A DNA stretch of 64,000 nt from Legionella massiliensis (GTDB lineage: Bacteria; Pseudomonadota; Gammaproteobacteria; Legionellales; Legionellaceae). Positions within the stretch are counted from its first letter, which is position 1. Every line of letters begins with the position of its first letter. The notes beneath the pieces are model-generated. The model worked only from the letters and a program-made list of their open reading frames with translations. It searched no databases and had not been told where the DNA came from. Shown piece by piece: positions 43,118 to 50,682 of this stretch. A program made the position numbers and the translations under genes. Location: positions 302,157 to 366,156 of the forward strand of contig NZ_CCVW01000002.1 of assembly GCF_000756815.1 (NCBI RefSeq). The letters run 5' to 3'.

Positions 43118-44773
43118 ATGAAATCTGATTTGATCACGATAATTCTGGGCTTTATTGAAGGCTTCGCCTTGATTATTTCTCCCTGCATTCTCCCTATTCT
43201 GCTAATCATCCTAGCTGGCTCACTAAGTGGTTCCAAAAAACGCCCCTTGGGTATTGTAATCGGTTTTACGCTTAGCTTTGCCCTTTTTGCTTATTTCTCA
43301 AGGCAGTTTGTCCAACATACGGGGATTGATTTAAATCTGATACGCCATATTTCCTACCTATTTTTGCTTCTCTTTGGCCTGATTATGATGTCCTCTTTTT
43401 TAAGTGAAAAATTTAGTCAACTGACCCAGGGATTTGCAGGACTGGGCTCCACTCTCTCTTCAGGCTCGAATCCCCAGGGGGGCTTTCTTAGTGGCGTCTT
43501 CCTAGGTGGATTAGTAGCAATTATTTGGACCCCTTGTGCAGGCCCCATTCTGGCGGCAGTTATTGTGCAAACCGTACTGCAAAAGACAACCCTTACCAGC
43601 TTTTTTACGCTATTAGCCTTTGCCTTAGGCGCAACAATTCCAATGATTATTATTGCTTTTTATGGGAAAACACTTATGGACACCTTCGGTATTTTTAAAA
43701 CAAAGGCGGTACTTTTCCGCAAACTCTTAGGCGCTATTATCATTGCCTCTGTTGTTTATATGGTTTATTCAGAGGGAGGCTTTGTTTCCTCTTCAATAGC
43801 CCAGACAACAATAAAAACCTCCACATCTCTGGAGGATGGCTTGTGGCGCCCTTATAGCGCGCCGGAAATTGAGGGTATTGAGGCCTGGATTAATTCACCT
43901 CCACTTAAAATAAGTGAATTAAAGGGCAAGGTGGTGCTTATCGATTTCTGGACCTATTCCTGCATTAACTGTATTCGCACCCTGCCCTATATCAAGAGTT
44001 GGTATAGCAAATACCACGATAAAGGTTTGGTGATCATTGGCGTGCACTCGCCGGAATTTGATTTTGAAAAAAACTTAGATAATGTAGAAAATGCCGTCAA
44101 ACGTGATGGCATTCTCTATCCCGTTGCCCTTGATAATCGCTTTGTAACCTGGAGCAACTTCGGCAATCATTTCTGGCCTGCCCATTATTTAATCGATAAA
44201 GAAGGCAAGGTCGTTTACGAGCATTTTGGTGAAGGTGCTTATGATGTGACTGAGAATAACATCCGCTTTCTACTGGGAGTCGATGATCTAAGTTTGGTAA
44301 AAGCAGCCTATAACTCTGAACCTTACACCTACTACCAAACCCCTGAAACCTATTTGGGTTACGGCCGTGCCGATCGCAATCTAAGCCCCTATTTGACTCA
44401 TGACAAAGTTGCCACCTACAGTTTCCCTACTGAATTGACTTCGAATGCCTGGGCCTTAGAGGGCTCCTGGCAGGTCAATGAAGATAAAATCACTTCAGCC
44501 GCAGCCAATGCTGCTTTAAAAATTCATTTTAATGCACGCAAGGTTTTCATAGTGATCGGTAATAATTCTGGCAAACCGATTAAAGTCAATTTGCAACTCA
44601 ACGGTGAACAGCTCATTGCCTCTAAGGGCAAAGACGTTGAGAACTCTGCAATTCTAGTGAATAAATCCTCGATTTATGAGCTTGTGAACGCCAAACAATT
44701 TACCACAGGGATTCTAAAGGTTACGGCCACTGAACCTGGGGTGGAGATTTATACCTTTACTTTTGGAAACTAG
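43118..44773 (+). CDS. DipZ-like fusion: CcdA membrane domain and TlpA-type thioredoxin
   Basis: A 551-residue protein that moves reducing equivalents from the cytoplasm to periplasmic thiols. Residues 1-225 are a CcdA-like six-helix domain with the paired cysteines ISPCILPIL and WTPCAGPIL. Residues 245-390 are a thioredoxin/TlpA domain (VVLIDFWTYSCINCIRTLPY, active site CINC), and the C-terminal 150 residues form a beta-rich domain typical of DipZ. ATG 43118 follows AGGAAG. Placed right after bufABC, it may keep bufferin cysteines reduced or support copper handling; that link is inference. Confidence 0.88.
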   Translation: MKSDLITIILGFIEGFALIISPCILPILLIILAGSLSGSKKRPLGIVIGFTLSFALFAYFSRQFVQHTGIDLNLIRHISYLFLLLFGLIMMSSFLSEKFSQLTQGFAGLGSTLSSGSNPQGGFLSGVFLGGLVAIIWTPCAGPILAAVIVQTVLQKTTLTSFFTLLAFALGATIPMIIIAFYGKTLMDTFGIFKTKAVLFRKLLGAIIIASVVYMVYSEGGFVSSSIAQTTIKTSTSLEDGLWRPYSAPEIEGIEAWINSPPLKISELKGKVVLIDFWTYSCINCIRTLPYIKSWYSKYHDKGLVIIGVHSPEFDFEKNLDNVENAVKRDGILYPVALDNRFVTWSNFGNHFWPAHYLIDKEGKVVYEHFGEGAYDVTENNIRFLLGVDDLSLVKAAYNSEPYTYYQTPETYLGYGRADRNLSPYLTHDKVATYSFPTELTSNAWALEGSWQVNEDKITSAAANAALKIHFNARKVFIVIGNNSGKPIKVNLQLNGEQLIASKGKDVENSAILVNKSSIYELVNAKQFTTGILKVTATEPGVEIYTFTFGN

Positions 44774-44820
44774 GTATAAGCAAAACTTTTGCGAATTGGA
44801 TTTTGGTGAATTTTAAATGA

Positions 44821-44858
44821 AACCTTGATTACGCAGCGCAGCGTAATCAAGGTTTTCC
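44821..44858 (+). terminator. Terminator after the DipZ gene
   Basis: A perfect 14-bp stem AACCTTGATTACGC/GCGTAATCAAGGTT with loop AGCGCA (44821-44854) is followed by TTCCTT. It lies 48 bases after the stop and about 140 bases before the itaconate operon, separating the two transcripts. Confidence 0.75.
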
Positions 44859-44999
44859 TTATCTTTATGCCCAAATTTAATCCCTTGATTTCTTTGCATA
44901 TTGTTTTATAACCGACATAAAGCGCCCAAATGTCGATTGACTTTAACCTTGCTTCGGACATAATCACAGCGGGAATTGTCAAATTATGTAGGATGTATT

Positions 45000-46313
45000 A
45001 TGGATCTAGACAAACTTTATCAGCAAAAATTGCTTTCCGCAGAGGCAGCTGTCAATTTAATCCCATCAACCGCTACTATCTCAATGGGTATGCGTGTAGC
45101 CACTCCTCCAGCCTTATGTACAGCCTTAGCGCAGCGAGCCAAGGCCGGTGATTTGAAAGAACTAAAGGTCTACTACCTGCGCTGCGGTGAAATTGCCTTA
45201 AAAACCATTTTTCAGGAAGAACTGCTTCATATAATCAGACCCTATTCCTCTATGATGTCCGCTGGTGAAGTCAAGCTGACTGAACGTGGTTATGCCCTAG
45301 GCAAAAAGTATATTAACTTTGTTCCGATCAGTTTCAGCCGTTATCCCAGCACTATTAAAGGCCAAACCAAATTAGACGCCTTTATCGTTACCGTCGCGCC
45401 AATGGATAAATTTGGATTTTTCAATCTAGGTACCAATGGTGATTATGCAATCGAGTTAGCTCGTTATGCCGAGAAGTTGATTATCGAAGTTAACGAAAAT
45501 ATGCCGCGAACTGCTGGCTTAACCTCAATTCATATCTCTGAGGTCGATGCCATTGTTGAAAACACGGTTCCTTTATTAGAGGAACCCTCAAAACCCGCCA
45601 CAGATTTAGACCGGCAAATTGGCCAGCACATTACTAGCCTGATACCTGATGGTGCCACCATTCAGATGGGTATAGGCGGTGTGCCCAATGCTGTTTGCGA
45701 ACAATTAATTCATCATAAAAATCTTGGTATTCATACTGAGGTCATTACAGCAGGTATGGTTGAATTAATTAAGCAAGGGGCTGTTACCAACACCCAAAAA
45801 TCGATTCATCCCTATGCCAATGTCTTTACCTTTGCTATTGGCGACAGGCATCTTTATGACTTCATTAATAATAATCCCTCAATGCACTGCTTGCCGGTCT
45901 CCTATGTCAATGAACCAACAATCATTGGTAAAAATAATCTGATGCATTCGGTCAATGCCTTTATCGAGATTGATTTTAGCGGTCAGGTCAATGCTGAGTT
46001 TATCGGTCATCAGTTTTCTGGTGTCGGTGGTCAACTTGATTTTCTACGCGGTGTCCATTATTCCGAGGGCGGTAAAACAATTATTGCCAGCTCTTCAACC
46101 GCAAAACATGGCACGCTATCGCGAATTGTACCCAGGCTTACCTCGATGGCTACGGATACCAGGCTTGATGTCAATTATGTTGTGACAGAATATGGAGTCG
46201 CACAATTAAAGGGTAAATCGACCTCTGAGCGCACAAAACAATTAATTAACATCGCCCATCCTGATTTTCGTGATCAATTGGAACAACAGGCGAAAGAACA
46301 GGGCTTTATCTAA
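45000..46313 (+). CDS. Acetyl-CoA hydrolase/transferase family protein, probable itaconate CoA-transferase (Ict/RipA)
   Basis: This enzyme should activate itaconate to itaconyl-CoA using succinyl- or acetyl-CoA. The 437-residue protein belongs to the Cat1/Cat2 family, with FIVTVAPMDKFGFFNLGTNG, LIIEVNENMPRTAGLTSIHI and the glycine loop IQMGIGGVPNAVCEQLI. YSEGGKTIIASSSTAKHGTL and VTEYGVAQLKGKSTSERTKQ close the C-terminal domain. ATG 45000 follows TAGGATG; an earlier TTG adds eight residues. The reading as itaconate-specific comes from the CitE-like lyase and MaoC-like hydratase directly behind it, the Ict-Ccl-Ich (ripABC) set. Alone it could be read as 4-hydroxybutyrate CoA-transferase. Confidence 0.85.
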   Translation: MDLDKLYQQKLLSAEAAVNLIPSTATISMGMRVATPPALCTALAQRAKAGDLKELKVYYLRCGEIALKTIFQEELLHIIRPYSSMMSAGEVKLTERGYALGKKYINFVPISFSRYPSTIKGQTKLDAFIVTVAPMDKFGFFNLGTNGDYAIELARYAEKLIIEVNENMPRTAGLTSIHISEVDAIVENTVPLLEEPSKPATDLDRQIGQHITSLIPDGATIQMGIGGVPNAVCEQLIHHKNLGIHTEVITAGMVELIKQGAVTNTQKSIHPYANVFTFAIGDRHLYDFINNNPSMHCLPVSYVNEPTIIGKNNLMHSVNAFIEIDFSGQVNAEFIGHQFSGVGGQLDFLRGVHYSEGGKTIIASSSTAKHGTLSRIVPRLTSMATDTRLDVNYVVTEYGVAQLKGKSTSERTKQLINIAHPDFRDQLEQQAKEQGFI

Positions 46314-47161
46314 TGGATTTATCAATCGCACCGGCTCTATTATTTACCCCGGGAAATAAACCAGAACGCTTTGCCAAAGGCCTAAACTCAGGGGCTAATG
46401 GCTTAATTTTGGATTTGGAAGATGCAGTTCCTGAGGCTGAAAAAGAACAAGCACGAGATAATGTGCTGCAGTTTTTAAACGGGGAAACCCCGGATTCTGT
46501 TTATACCATTATCCGCATCAACCACATCAAGACCAATGCAGGCCTGCGTGATCTACTCGCTCTGAAAGACGCTGATTATCACTGTGATGCAATCCTTTAC
46601 CCTAAAACGGAAAGTGCAGAAGAGTTGAAGATCATTTATGAGCTGCTTAATCTCGAAGCCAGAAACATCAAGTTGCTCGCGCTGATTGAAACGACGAAAG
46701 GAGCGAATCAAATAAGCGCAACAGTCAACGCAGCCCCCTTTCTAGCAGGGCTGGTTTTTGGTGCAGCAGATTATTGTGCTGATGCTGGCTGTGAATTAAC
46801 CTGGGAATCCCTATTATTCCCACGCTATCAAGTCGTTCAAGCCGCAGCCTTAGCCAAAATTGCTGCTATTGATTCACCCTTCTTTGATTTTGCCAATGAG
46901 GAAAAATTAGTTAGCGAAACGATGGAAGTCAAAGCCTTAGGCTTTAAGGGCAAGCTAGCCATTCATCCTAAGCAAGTTGATGCGATAAAACGCTGTTTTA
47001 CCCCAAGTGCAGAACAGGTTGAAAAAGCAAGGAAGATCATAGCCTTATATGAGGAAGCTGGAGGTAAAGCCTGTCAGTATCAAGGGGAAATGATAGATGT
47101 CCCCGTTTATCGACATGCACAACAGTTAGTTCAATTATTTAAAAGTATTAGAGGGGAATAA
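46313..47161 (+). CDS. CitE-like lyase, probable (S)-citramalyl-CoA lyase (Ccl/RipC)
   Basis: This enzyme should cleave citramalyl-CoA to pyruvate and acetyl-CoA. The 282-residue TIM-barrel protein has the HpcH/HpaI-CitE motifs ALLFTPGNKPERFAKGLNSG, LILDLEDAVPEAEKEQARDN, TIIRIN and LVFGAADYCADAGCELTWES, then GKLAIHPKQVDAIKRCFTP. The metal-binding acidic residues of the family are therefore present. The ATG shares bases with the stop of the CoA-transferase gene (TAATG). No citrate-lyase alpha or gamma subunits are nearby, which argues against citrate lyase. Confidence 0.87.
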   Translation: MDLSIAPALLFTPGNKPERFAKGLNSGANGLILDLEDAVPEAEKEQARDNVLQFLNGETPDSVYTIIRINHIKTNAGLRDLLALKDADYHCDAILYPKTESAEELKIIYELLNLEARNIKLLALIETTKGANQISATVNAAPFLAGLVFGAADYCADAGCELTWESLLFPRYQVVQAAALAKIAAIDSPFFDFANEEKLVSETMEVKALGFKGKLAIHPKQVDAIKRCFTPSAEQVEKARKIIALYEEAGGKACQYQGEMIDVPVYRHAQQLVQLFKSIRGE

Positions 47162-47162
47162 A

Positions 47163-47678
47163 ATGTCTAATCAAAGTTATCTGCCTATTGGGGAAAATCG
47201 TATTCGCGAGGATTTTGGCTTTTATTTTGAAGATTTCGAGGTAGGGCAAATTATTGAGCATCGTCCAGGTAGAACGATTACCCAGAACGATAATATTTCA
47301 TTCACCCTATTAACCATGAATACTGCGCAACTGCATTTCGACGCTCATTATGCCGAACAGACCGAATGGAAAAAACCCCTGGTTAACAGTACCTTTACTC
47401 TGGCAATTATCACTGGCATGACTGTCAATACGATTTCCAAAAAGGTCGTTGCTAATTTGGAATGGGATAAGGTCAAATTGCTTAAACCCATTTTTGAAGG
47501 CGATACGATTTATGCTGAAACAGAGATTAAGAACAAGCGTGAATCGTCTTCAAGACCAGGACAGGGTATCGTCACTGTAGAAACGCGTGGAATTAATCAG
47601 CACAATGAGATTTTTATGTCGTTTGAGCGGACTGTGCTGGTGTATAGAAAGGGTGGAGCGCCGGATTATTCGATTTAG
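47163..47678 (+). CDS. MaoC-like dehydratase, probable itaconyl-CoA hydratase (Ich/RipB)
   Basis: This enzyme should hydrate itaconyl-CoA (or mesaconyl-type intermediates) to citramalyl-CoA. The 171-residue hot-dog protein starts one base after the lyase stop codon. It shows FYFEDFEVGQIIEHRPGRTI, the hydratase-type sequence TQNDNISFTLLTMNTAQLHF and DAHYAEQTEWKKPLVNSTFT, where Asp/His catalytic residues are expected. This single-domain form matches RipB-type hydratases. It completes the three-step route from itaconate to pyruvate and acetyl-CoA. Confidence 0.85.
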   Translation: MSNQSYLPIGENRIREDFGFYFEDFEVGQIIEHRPGRTITQNDNISFTLLTMNTAQLHFDAHYAEQTEWKKPLVNSTFTLAIITGMTVNTISKKVVANLEWDKVKLLKPIFEGDTIYAETEIKNKRESSSRPGQGIVTVETRGINQHNEIFMSFERTVLVYRKGGAPDYSI

Positions 47679-47699
47679 GGAGAAAGTTGAATTTTGAGT

Positions 47700-47866
47700 G
47701 TAATAGGTCACCCCCGTCACCCTAACATAGCCCGTCATCCCGAACATAGTGAGGGATCTCCGGGATTAGCACTGTGCAACACATCAGGAGATGTCTCTCT
47801 ACGTTCGACATGACGTACGTCTTTGGGAGCATAGCGAAGAATGACGGAAGGAGAGTGATCTATTAC
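47700..47866. repeat. R3 palindromic repeat with GTAATAGGTCACCC-type ends
   Basis: The ends are GTAATAGGTCACCC (47700-47713) and its near complement GAGTGATCTATTAC (-47866). Inside are CCCGTCATCCCGAACATAGT, a loop with TTAGCACTGTGCAACA, and CGTTCGACATGACGTACGTC. It is the inverse of 16752-16890. It separates the convergent itaconate and malonate operons and may act as a bidirectional terminator. Confidence 0.88.
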
Positions 47867-47873
47867 CATAAAA

Positions 47874-48782
47874 TCATAACCTCTGCACAACATTCACTAA
47901 CCCTGCAAAAGAAGCAAAGCCCTCCAAATTATAAGCTAAGAGACTTGGCACCATATTCTTCAAAGCTGCTCGCGGTCCAAGTTCAAGGAAGGATGATATG
48001 CCGTATTCTTTGGCAATGGACATAACCTTATTCCAATGCAGGGTTTGTGAAAGTTCATGGGCTAATAGAGAGAGCATCAACTCAGTATCATCAACACGCT
48101 CTAGTGTCAGCGCATTTAAAATGGGAAAGCGCATTCTTTGGTCTTTAAACCTTTGCAAATAATTTAAAAATTTTCCGCTGGCCTCGCTAAGTAACGGTGT
48201 ATGGGAGGCTAGTTTGACAGCCAGTCTTTCCGCTTTTAGTACCGACCTTTCTTTCGCTTCTTGTAAAAGGCTAAGCAAGGCTTTCTCTTCCCCACCAATA
48301 ATGTAGTGATCATCTGCATTCACAATAGCCAGATAGCAACCATGCTTTTCACAAAGCTCGCTTGCCATAGCCAGAGAGATTCGTCCCTTAAGTACTATCA
48401 ACCCTGTACTCTTCCCTTTTACTGCCTCTTGCATCATAAGCGCCCGGTTTCTCACTAGATCAAGACTCTCGGCCAGATCAAGCCTGGCGCTTGCACAAAA
48501 GGCGGATACTTCGCCAAGGCTGTAACCACATAAAAAAGGAGGCGAGAGTTGAATTTGCTTTTCGAGTGCATAAAAAGCACCCTCAGAGAGGATTACCAGA
48601 AGCAGCTGGGTATCTACCACATCAGCACAGGCCTTTTCCACGGCAAGGGCATCAAATAAATCAATATTGATAAGTTTGGAGGCATCACTCAGCCAGGTTT
48701 TACCAAACTTATCGCTGGCTAAAACATTAAACATTTCACCATGCTGATTACCCTGACCAGAAAATGCAATTAGTAATGACAT
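47874..48782 (-). CDS. mdcH: Malonate decarboxylase malonyl-CoA transacylase MdcH
   Basis: MdcH charges the enzyme's acyl carrier with malonate from malonyl-CoA. The 302-residue FabD-like protein starts at ATG 48782 (MSLLIAFSGQGNQHGEMFNV). It has the nucleophile GYSLGE (Ser88) and the catalytic histidine in KLASHTPLLSE (His194). The GQG motif at the start and FLELGPRAALKNMVP at the end fit the family. It overlaps mdcB by 13 bases and is the last gene of the operon. Confidence 0.92.
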   Translation of the reverse strand: MSLLIAFSGQGNQHGEMFNVLASDKFGKTWLSDASKLINIDLFDALAVEKACADVVDTQLLLVILSEGAFYALEKQIQLSPPFLCGYSLGEVSAFCASARLDLAESLDLVRNRALMMQEAVKGKSTGLIVLKGRISLAMASELCEKHGCYLAIVNADDHYIIGGEEKALLSLLQEAKERSVLKAERLAVKLASHTPLLSEASGKFLNYLQRFKDQRMRFPILNALTLERVDDTELMLSLLAHELSQTLHWNKVMSIAKEYGISSFLELGPRAALKNMVPSLLAYNLEGFASFAGLVNVVQRL

Positions 48783-49630
48783 CGCAGTTGCTCGCAAAAT
48801 ACCTGTCCTAAAAATAATACTATAGCAAGCAAATCCGCAACACCACCGGGACTAATATTCTCTCTGGAAAATAAATGATGCATATCAATGGCTTGTGTCA
48901 TTCTGGCTTGATGACAGTTAAGTGCTAAAAGTTCGGCAGCCCTGCTTTTTGCATAAGCTAAGCCCTGCTCACCCTTTCTATAGAGTATGTTGGTATCATC
49001 AATTCCTTGCAAAAGCTCTAAATAGGCGAATAAACAAACTGTATCAATTGAGCTAGTTTCTAAAAATAATTCGATAAAGGGGGCTAATAATTGGAAAGGC
49101 AGTTCATAACCTTGCATAGCCATCTGCCGAGCGTCGACGATCTTGAGGTTTTTACGAACTACCGCACCATGACTCCTAGGATTGGTTTGATGTTCAGCCA
49201 GATCAGCTCGCCAATCAGCTAGCAATTGCTGTTGTAACTCTCTGGCTGTAAAGATTGATTGTGCATTCATCAGTCTGGCAGTTGAAATGGACAGTAACCC
49301 TAGGGCAAAAATGGCACCACGATGGGTATTAATTCCTGCCGTTTTTTCCAACATGCGTTGTTCAGCTTGAATAGCAAGCTGTTTTAAAGCTGCAAAATCA
49401 TGCCGCCTTAGCCCTTCTCTTATAATTTGCGAAAAATAATGACGCAGGCTCAAGATAGAGCGGTAAAAGGTAGCCCCGTTCATATCTTGATGGGCACCTG
49501 AATCAACAAAGCTTACTAAGCCAGGCTTGGGATAGGCTTTAACTTCAAAATACAAAGCTCTTACCGCAATTCTGGCAAGGAAATTAGCAATTTCTGCTTC
49601 AGTCTGTTTGTAAGGAAGGGTAGCGTTCAT
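48770..49630 (-). CDS. mdcB: Triphosphoribosyl-dephospho-CoA synthase MdcB
   Basis: MdcB makes the prosthetic-group precursor 2'-(5''-triphosphoribosyl)-3'-dephospho-CoA from dephospho-CoA and ATP. The 286-residue CitG-family protein begins MNATLPYKQTEAEIANFLAR (ATG 49630). It contains VKAYPKPGLVSFVDSGAHQD and INTHRGAIFALGLLS, plus HGAVVRKNL, all typical CitG/MdcB blocks. It overlaps the mdcG 3' end by 32 bases, which supports coupled translation. Confidence 0.93.
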   Translation of the reverse strand: MNATLPYKQTEAEIANFLARIAVRALYFEVKAYPKPGLVSFVDSGAHQDMNGATFYRSILSLRHYFSQIIREGLRRHDFAALKQLAIQAEQRMLEKTAGINTHRGAIFALGLLSISTARLMNAQSIFTARELQQQLLADWRADLAEHQTNPRSHGAVVRKNLKIVDARQMAMQGYELPFQLLAPFIELFLETSSIDTVCLFAYLELLQGIDDTNILYRKGEQGLAYAKSRAAELLALNCHQARMTQAIDMHHLFSRENISPGGVADLLAIVLFLGQVFCEQLRCHY

Positions 49631-50297
49631 AAAGCACTGTTCTTGCGATAAGCTCAACGCTGTCTCGCGTTTTTAAAAGGATTTGTCTTGCTGATAAATC
49701 AACTAACTCTTGGACAGCAACATCACCCAAACCAGCAAAACGAATTTCTCCGTCAATTGTTCGGTTAAATACCTTTGCTAGCTTTGCCACTAACTCATTG
49801 AGCTCTGCTAAGGAGTAATCGGAATATTCAATAAGTAAATCAAGATCGGAGGCTTCATTGACATAAGGTTGGCCTGATAAATAGTGAAATAAAAAGGAAC
49901 CGTAGACAGAGATAGAATGGCAAATATCAGGAAAGAACTTCGAACCAACACCCCTCATTCGCCCTTCGGGGACCTTCTCCCCATTTGAGGGGAGAAGGGA
50001 AAAATCAAACGACTCCATTTCATTGAGTTTAGGCAAAGATTGATAACGCAAAACAGCATCTTCTCTAAGTTGTAATCCAATACGTTGTTTTTGGCCTGCA
50101 GCAATTAAGGGTAAGCCTAGATTGAGATCACCATTGTTAAGGCCGGACTGCCTGGCATAAATACAGGGTAATCCTCTGGCAAACCAGGCGCGTACCTGTT
50201 CATAAAGTTGAGCTTGATTAGTCTGGCATGAATGAATTCTAAACTCGCTGTTAGGATCAGCGAAGACCAGATCATGGCGCTGAGGGTTAATGTTCAA
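49599..50297 (-). CDS. mdcG: Phosphoribosyl-dephospho-CoA transferase MdcG with in-frame repeat insertion
   Basis: MdcG transfers the prosthetic group to the acyl-carrier subunit. The family core is visible: NPQRHDLVFAD near the start, AWFARGLPCIYARQSGLNNG, RIGLQLRE, and the nucleotidyltransferase motif SISVYGSFLFHYLSG with SDLDLLIEYS. About 30 codons (ESFDFSLLPSNGEKVPEGRM and following) come from an R5 palindrome inserted in frame just before the catalytic GS motif. The start is uncertain: TTG 50297 is the only plausible initiator after the upstream repeats, and it lacks a good ribosome-binding site. Upstream in-frame codons to 50519 are repeat sequence. Activity cannot be predicted. Confidence 0.75.
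   Translation of the reverse strand: MNINPQRHDLVFADPNSEFRIHSCQTNQAQLYEQVRAWFARGLPCIYARQSGLNNGDLNLGLPLIAAGQKQRIGLQLREDAVLRYQSLPKLNEMESFDFSLLPSNGEKVPEGRMRGVGSKFFPDICHSISVYGSFLFHYLSGQPYVNEASDLDLLIEYSDYSLAELNELVAKLAKVFNRTIDGEIRFAGLGDVAVQELVDLSARQILLKTRDSVELIARTVLYERYPSLQTD
49931..50010. repeat. R5 palindromic repeat inside mdcG
   Basis: It starts GAAAGAACTTCGAACC and continues CCCCTCATTCGCCCTTCGGG, then GACCTTCTCCCCATTTGAGG and GGAGAAGGGAAAAATC. It is the same element as at 42978-43044 and 29678-29783, read in frame on the minus strand in mdcG. Confidence 0.82.
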
Positions 50298-50321
50298 TTT
50301 ATCATGAAAACGCTGAGCACT

Positions 50322-50404
50322 GTCATCCCCGCGCAGGCGGGGATCCATTATTGCATTACTATTGTGCTCAATCAGCAATAGATTCCCGCCTACGCGGGAA
50401 TGAC
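50322..50404. repeat. Palindromic repeat, family R1
   Basis: Arms GTCATCCCCGCGCAGGCGGG and CCCGCCTACGCGGGAATGAC flank a 30-base loop. Arms and loop match the inverse of 33521-33603. It lies just upstream of the likely mdcG start. Confidence 0.9.
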
Positions 50405-50440
50405 AGGATATAGAAATTCCCTTCCTCCTTGCCAGGCCCC

Positions 50441-50545
50441 GCTCCCGTTCAGGCTGAGGAGTGGAGCTAGCCACGTCTCGAAGCCTTCCTGGTTCTGTGC
50501 CTAGGCTTCGAGACGGCATGAATGCCTCCTCAGACCGAACGGAGC
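50441..50545. repeat. Palindromic repeat, family R6
   Basis: Outer arms GCTCCCGTTCAGGCTGAGGA and TCCTCAGACCGAACGGAGC enclose an inner pair CGTCTCGAAGCC/GGCTTCGAGACG. It is related to 26551-26643 and 38399-38475, and is the second of three repeats in the mdcE-mdcG gap. Confidence 0.88.
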
Positions 50546-50590
50546 ATAAAATTTAACTCCCCTTTGGAGAAAGCATAGGAAAAAAGCGCC

Positions 50591-50658
50591 ATCATCCCGA
50601 ATGTAATGAGGGATCTCCTGGCATTCGGGAGATGTCTCACTACGTTCGACATGACGTA
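50591..50658. repeat. Short R3 palindromic repeat
   Basis: ATCATCCCGAATGTAATGAG and GGATCTCC on the left pair with GGAGATGTCTCACTACGTTC and GACATGACGT on the right. It lies 25 bases after the mdcE stop and is the shortest R3 copy in the window. Confidence 0.82.
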
Positions 50659-50682
50659 GGTTTTTAGGAGTATATTCATCAG

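Noticed and set aside
50298..50519. In-frame N-terminal extension of MdcG by about 74 codons
   Set aside because: The codons lie in R6 and R1 repeats and give the familiar repeat peptides (SRVGGN...DPRLRGDD type); they are not part of the protein family.
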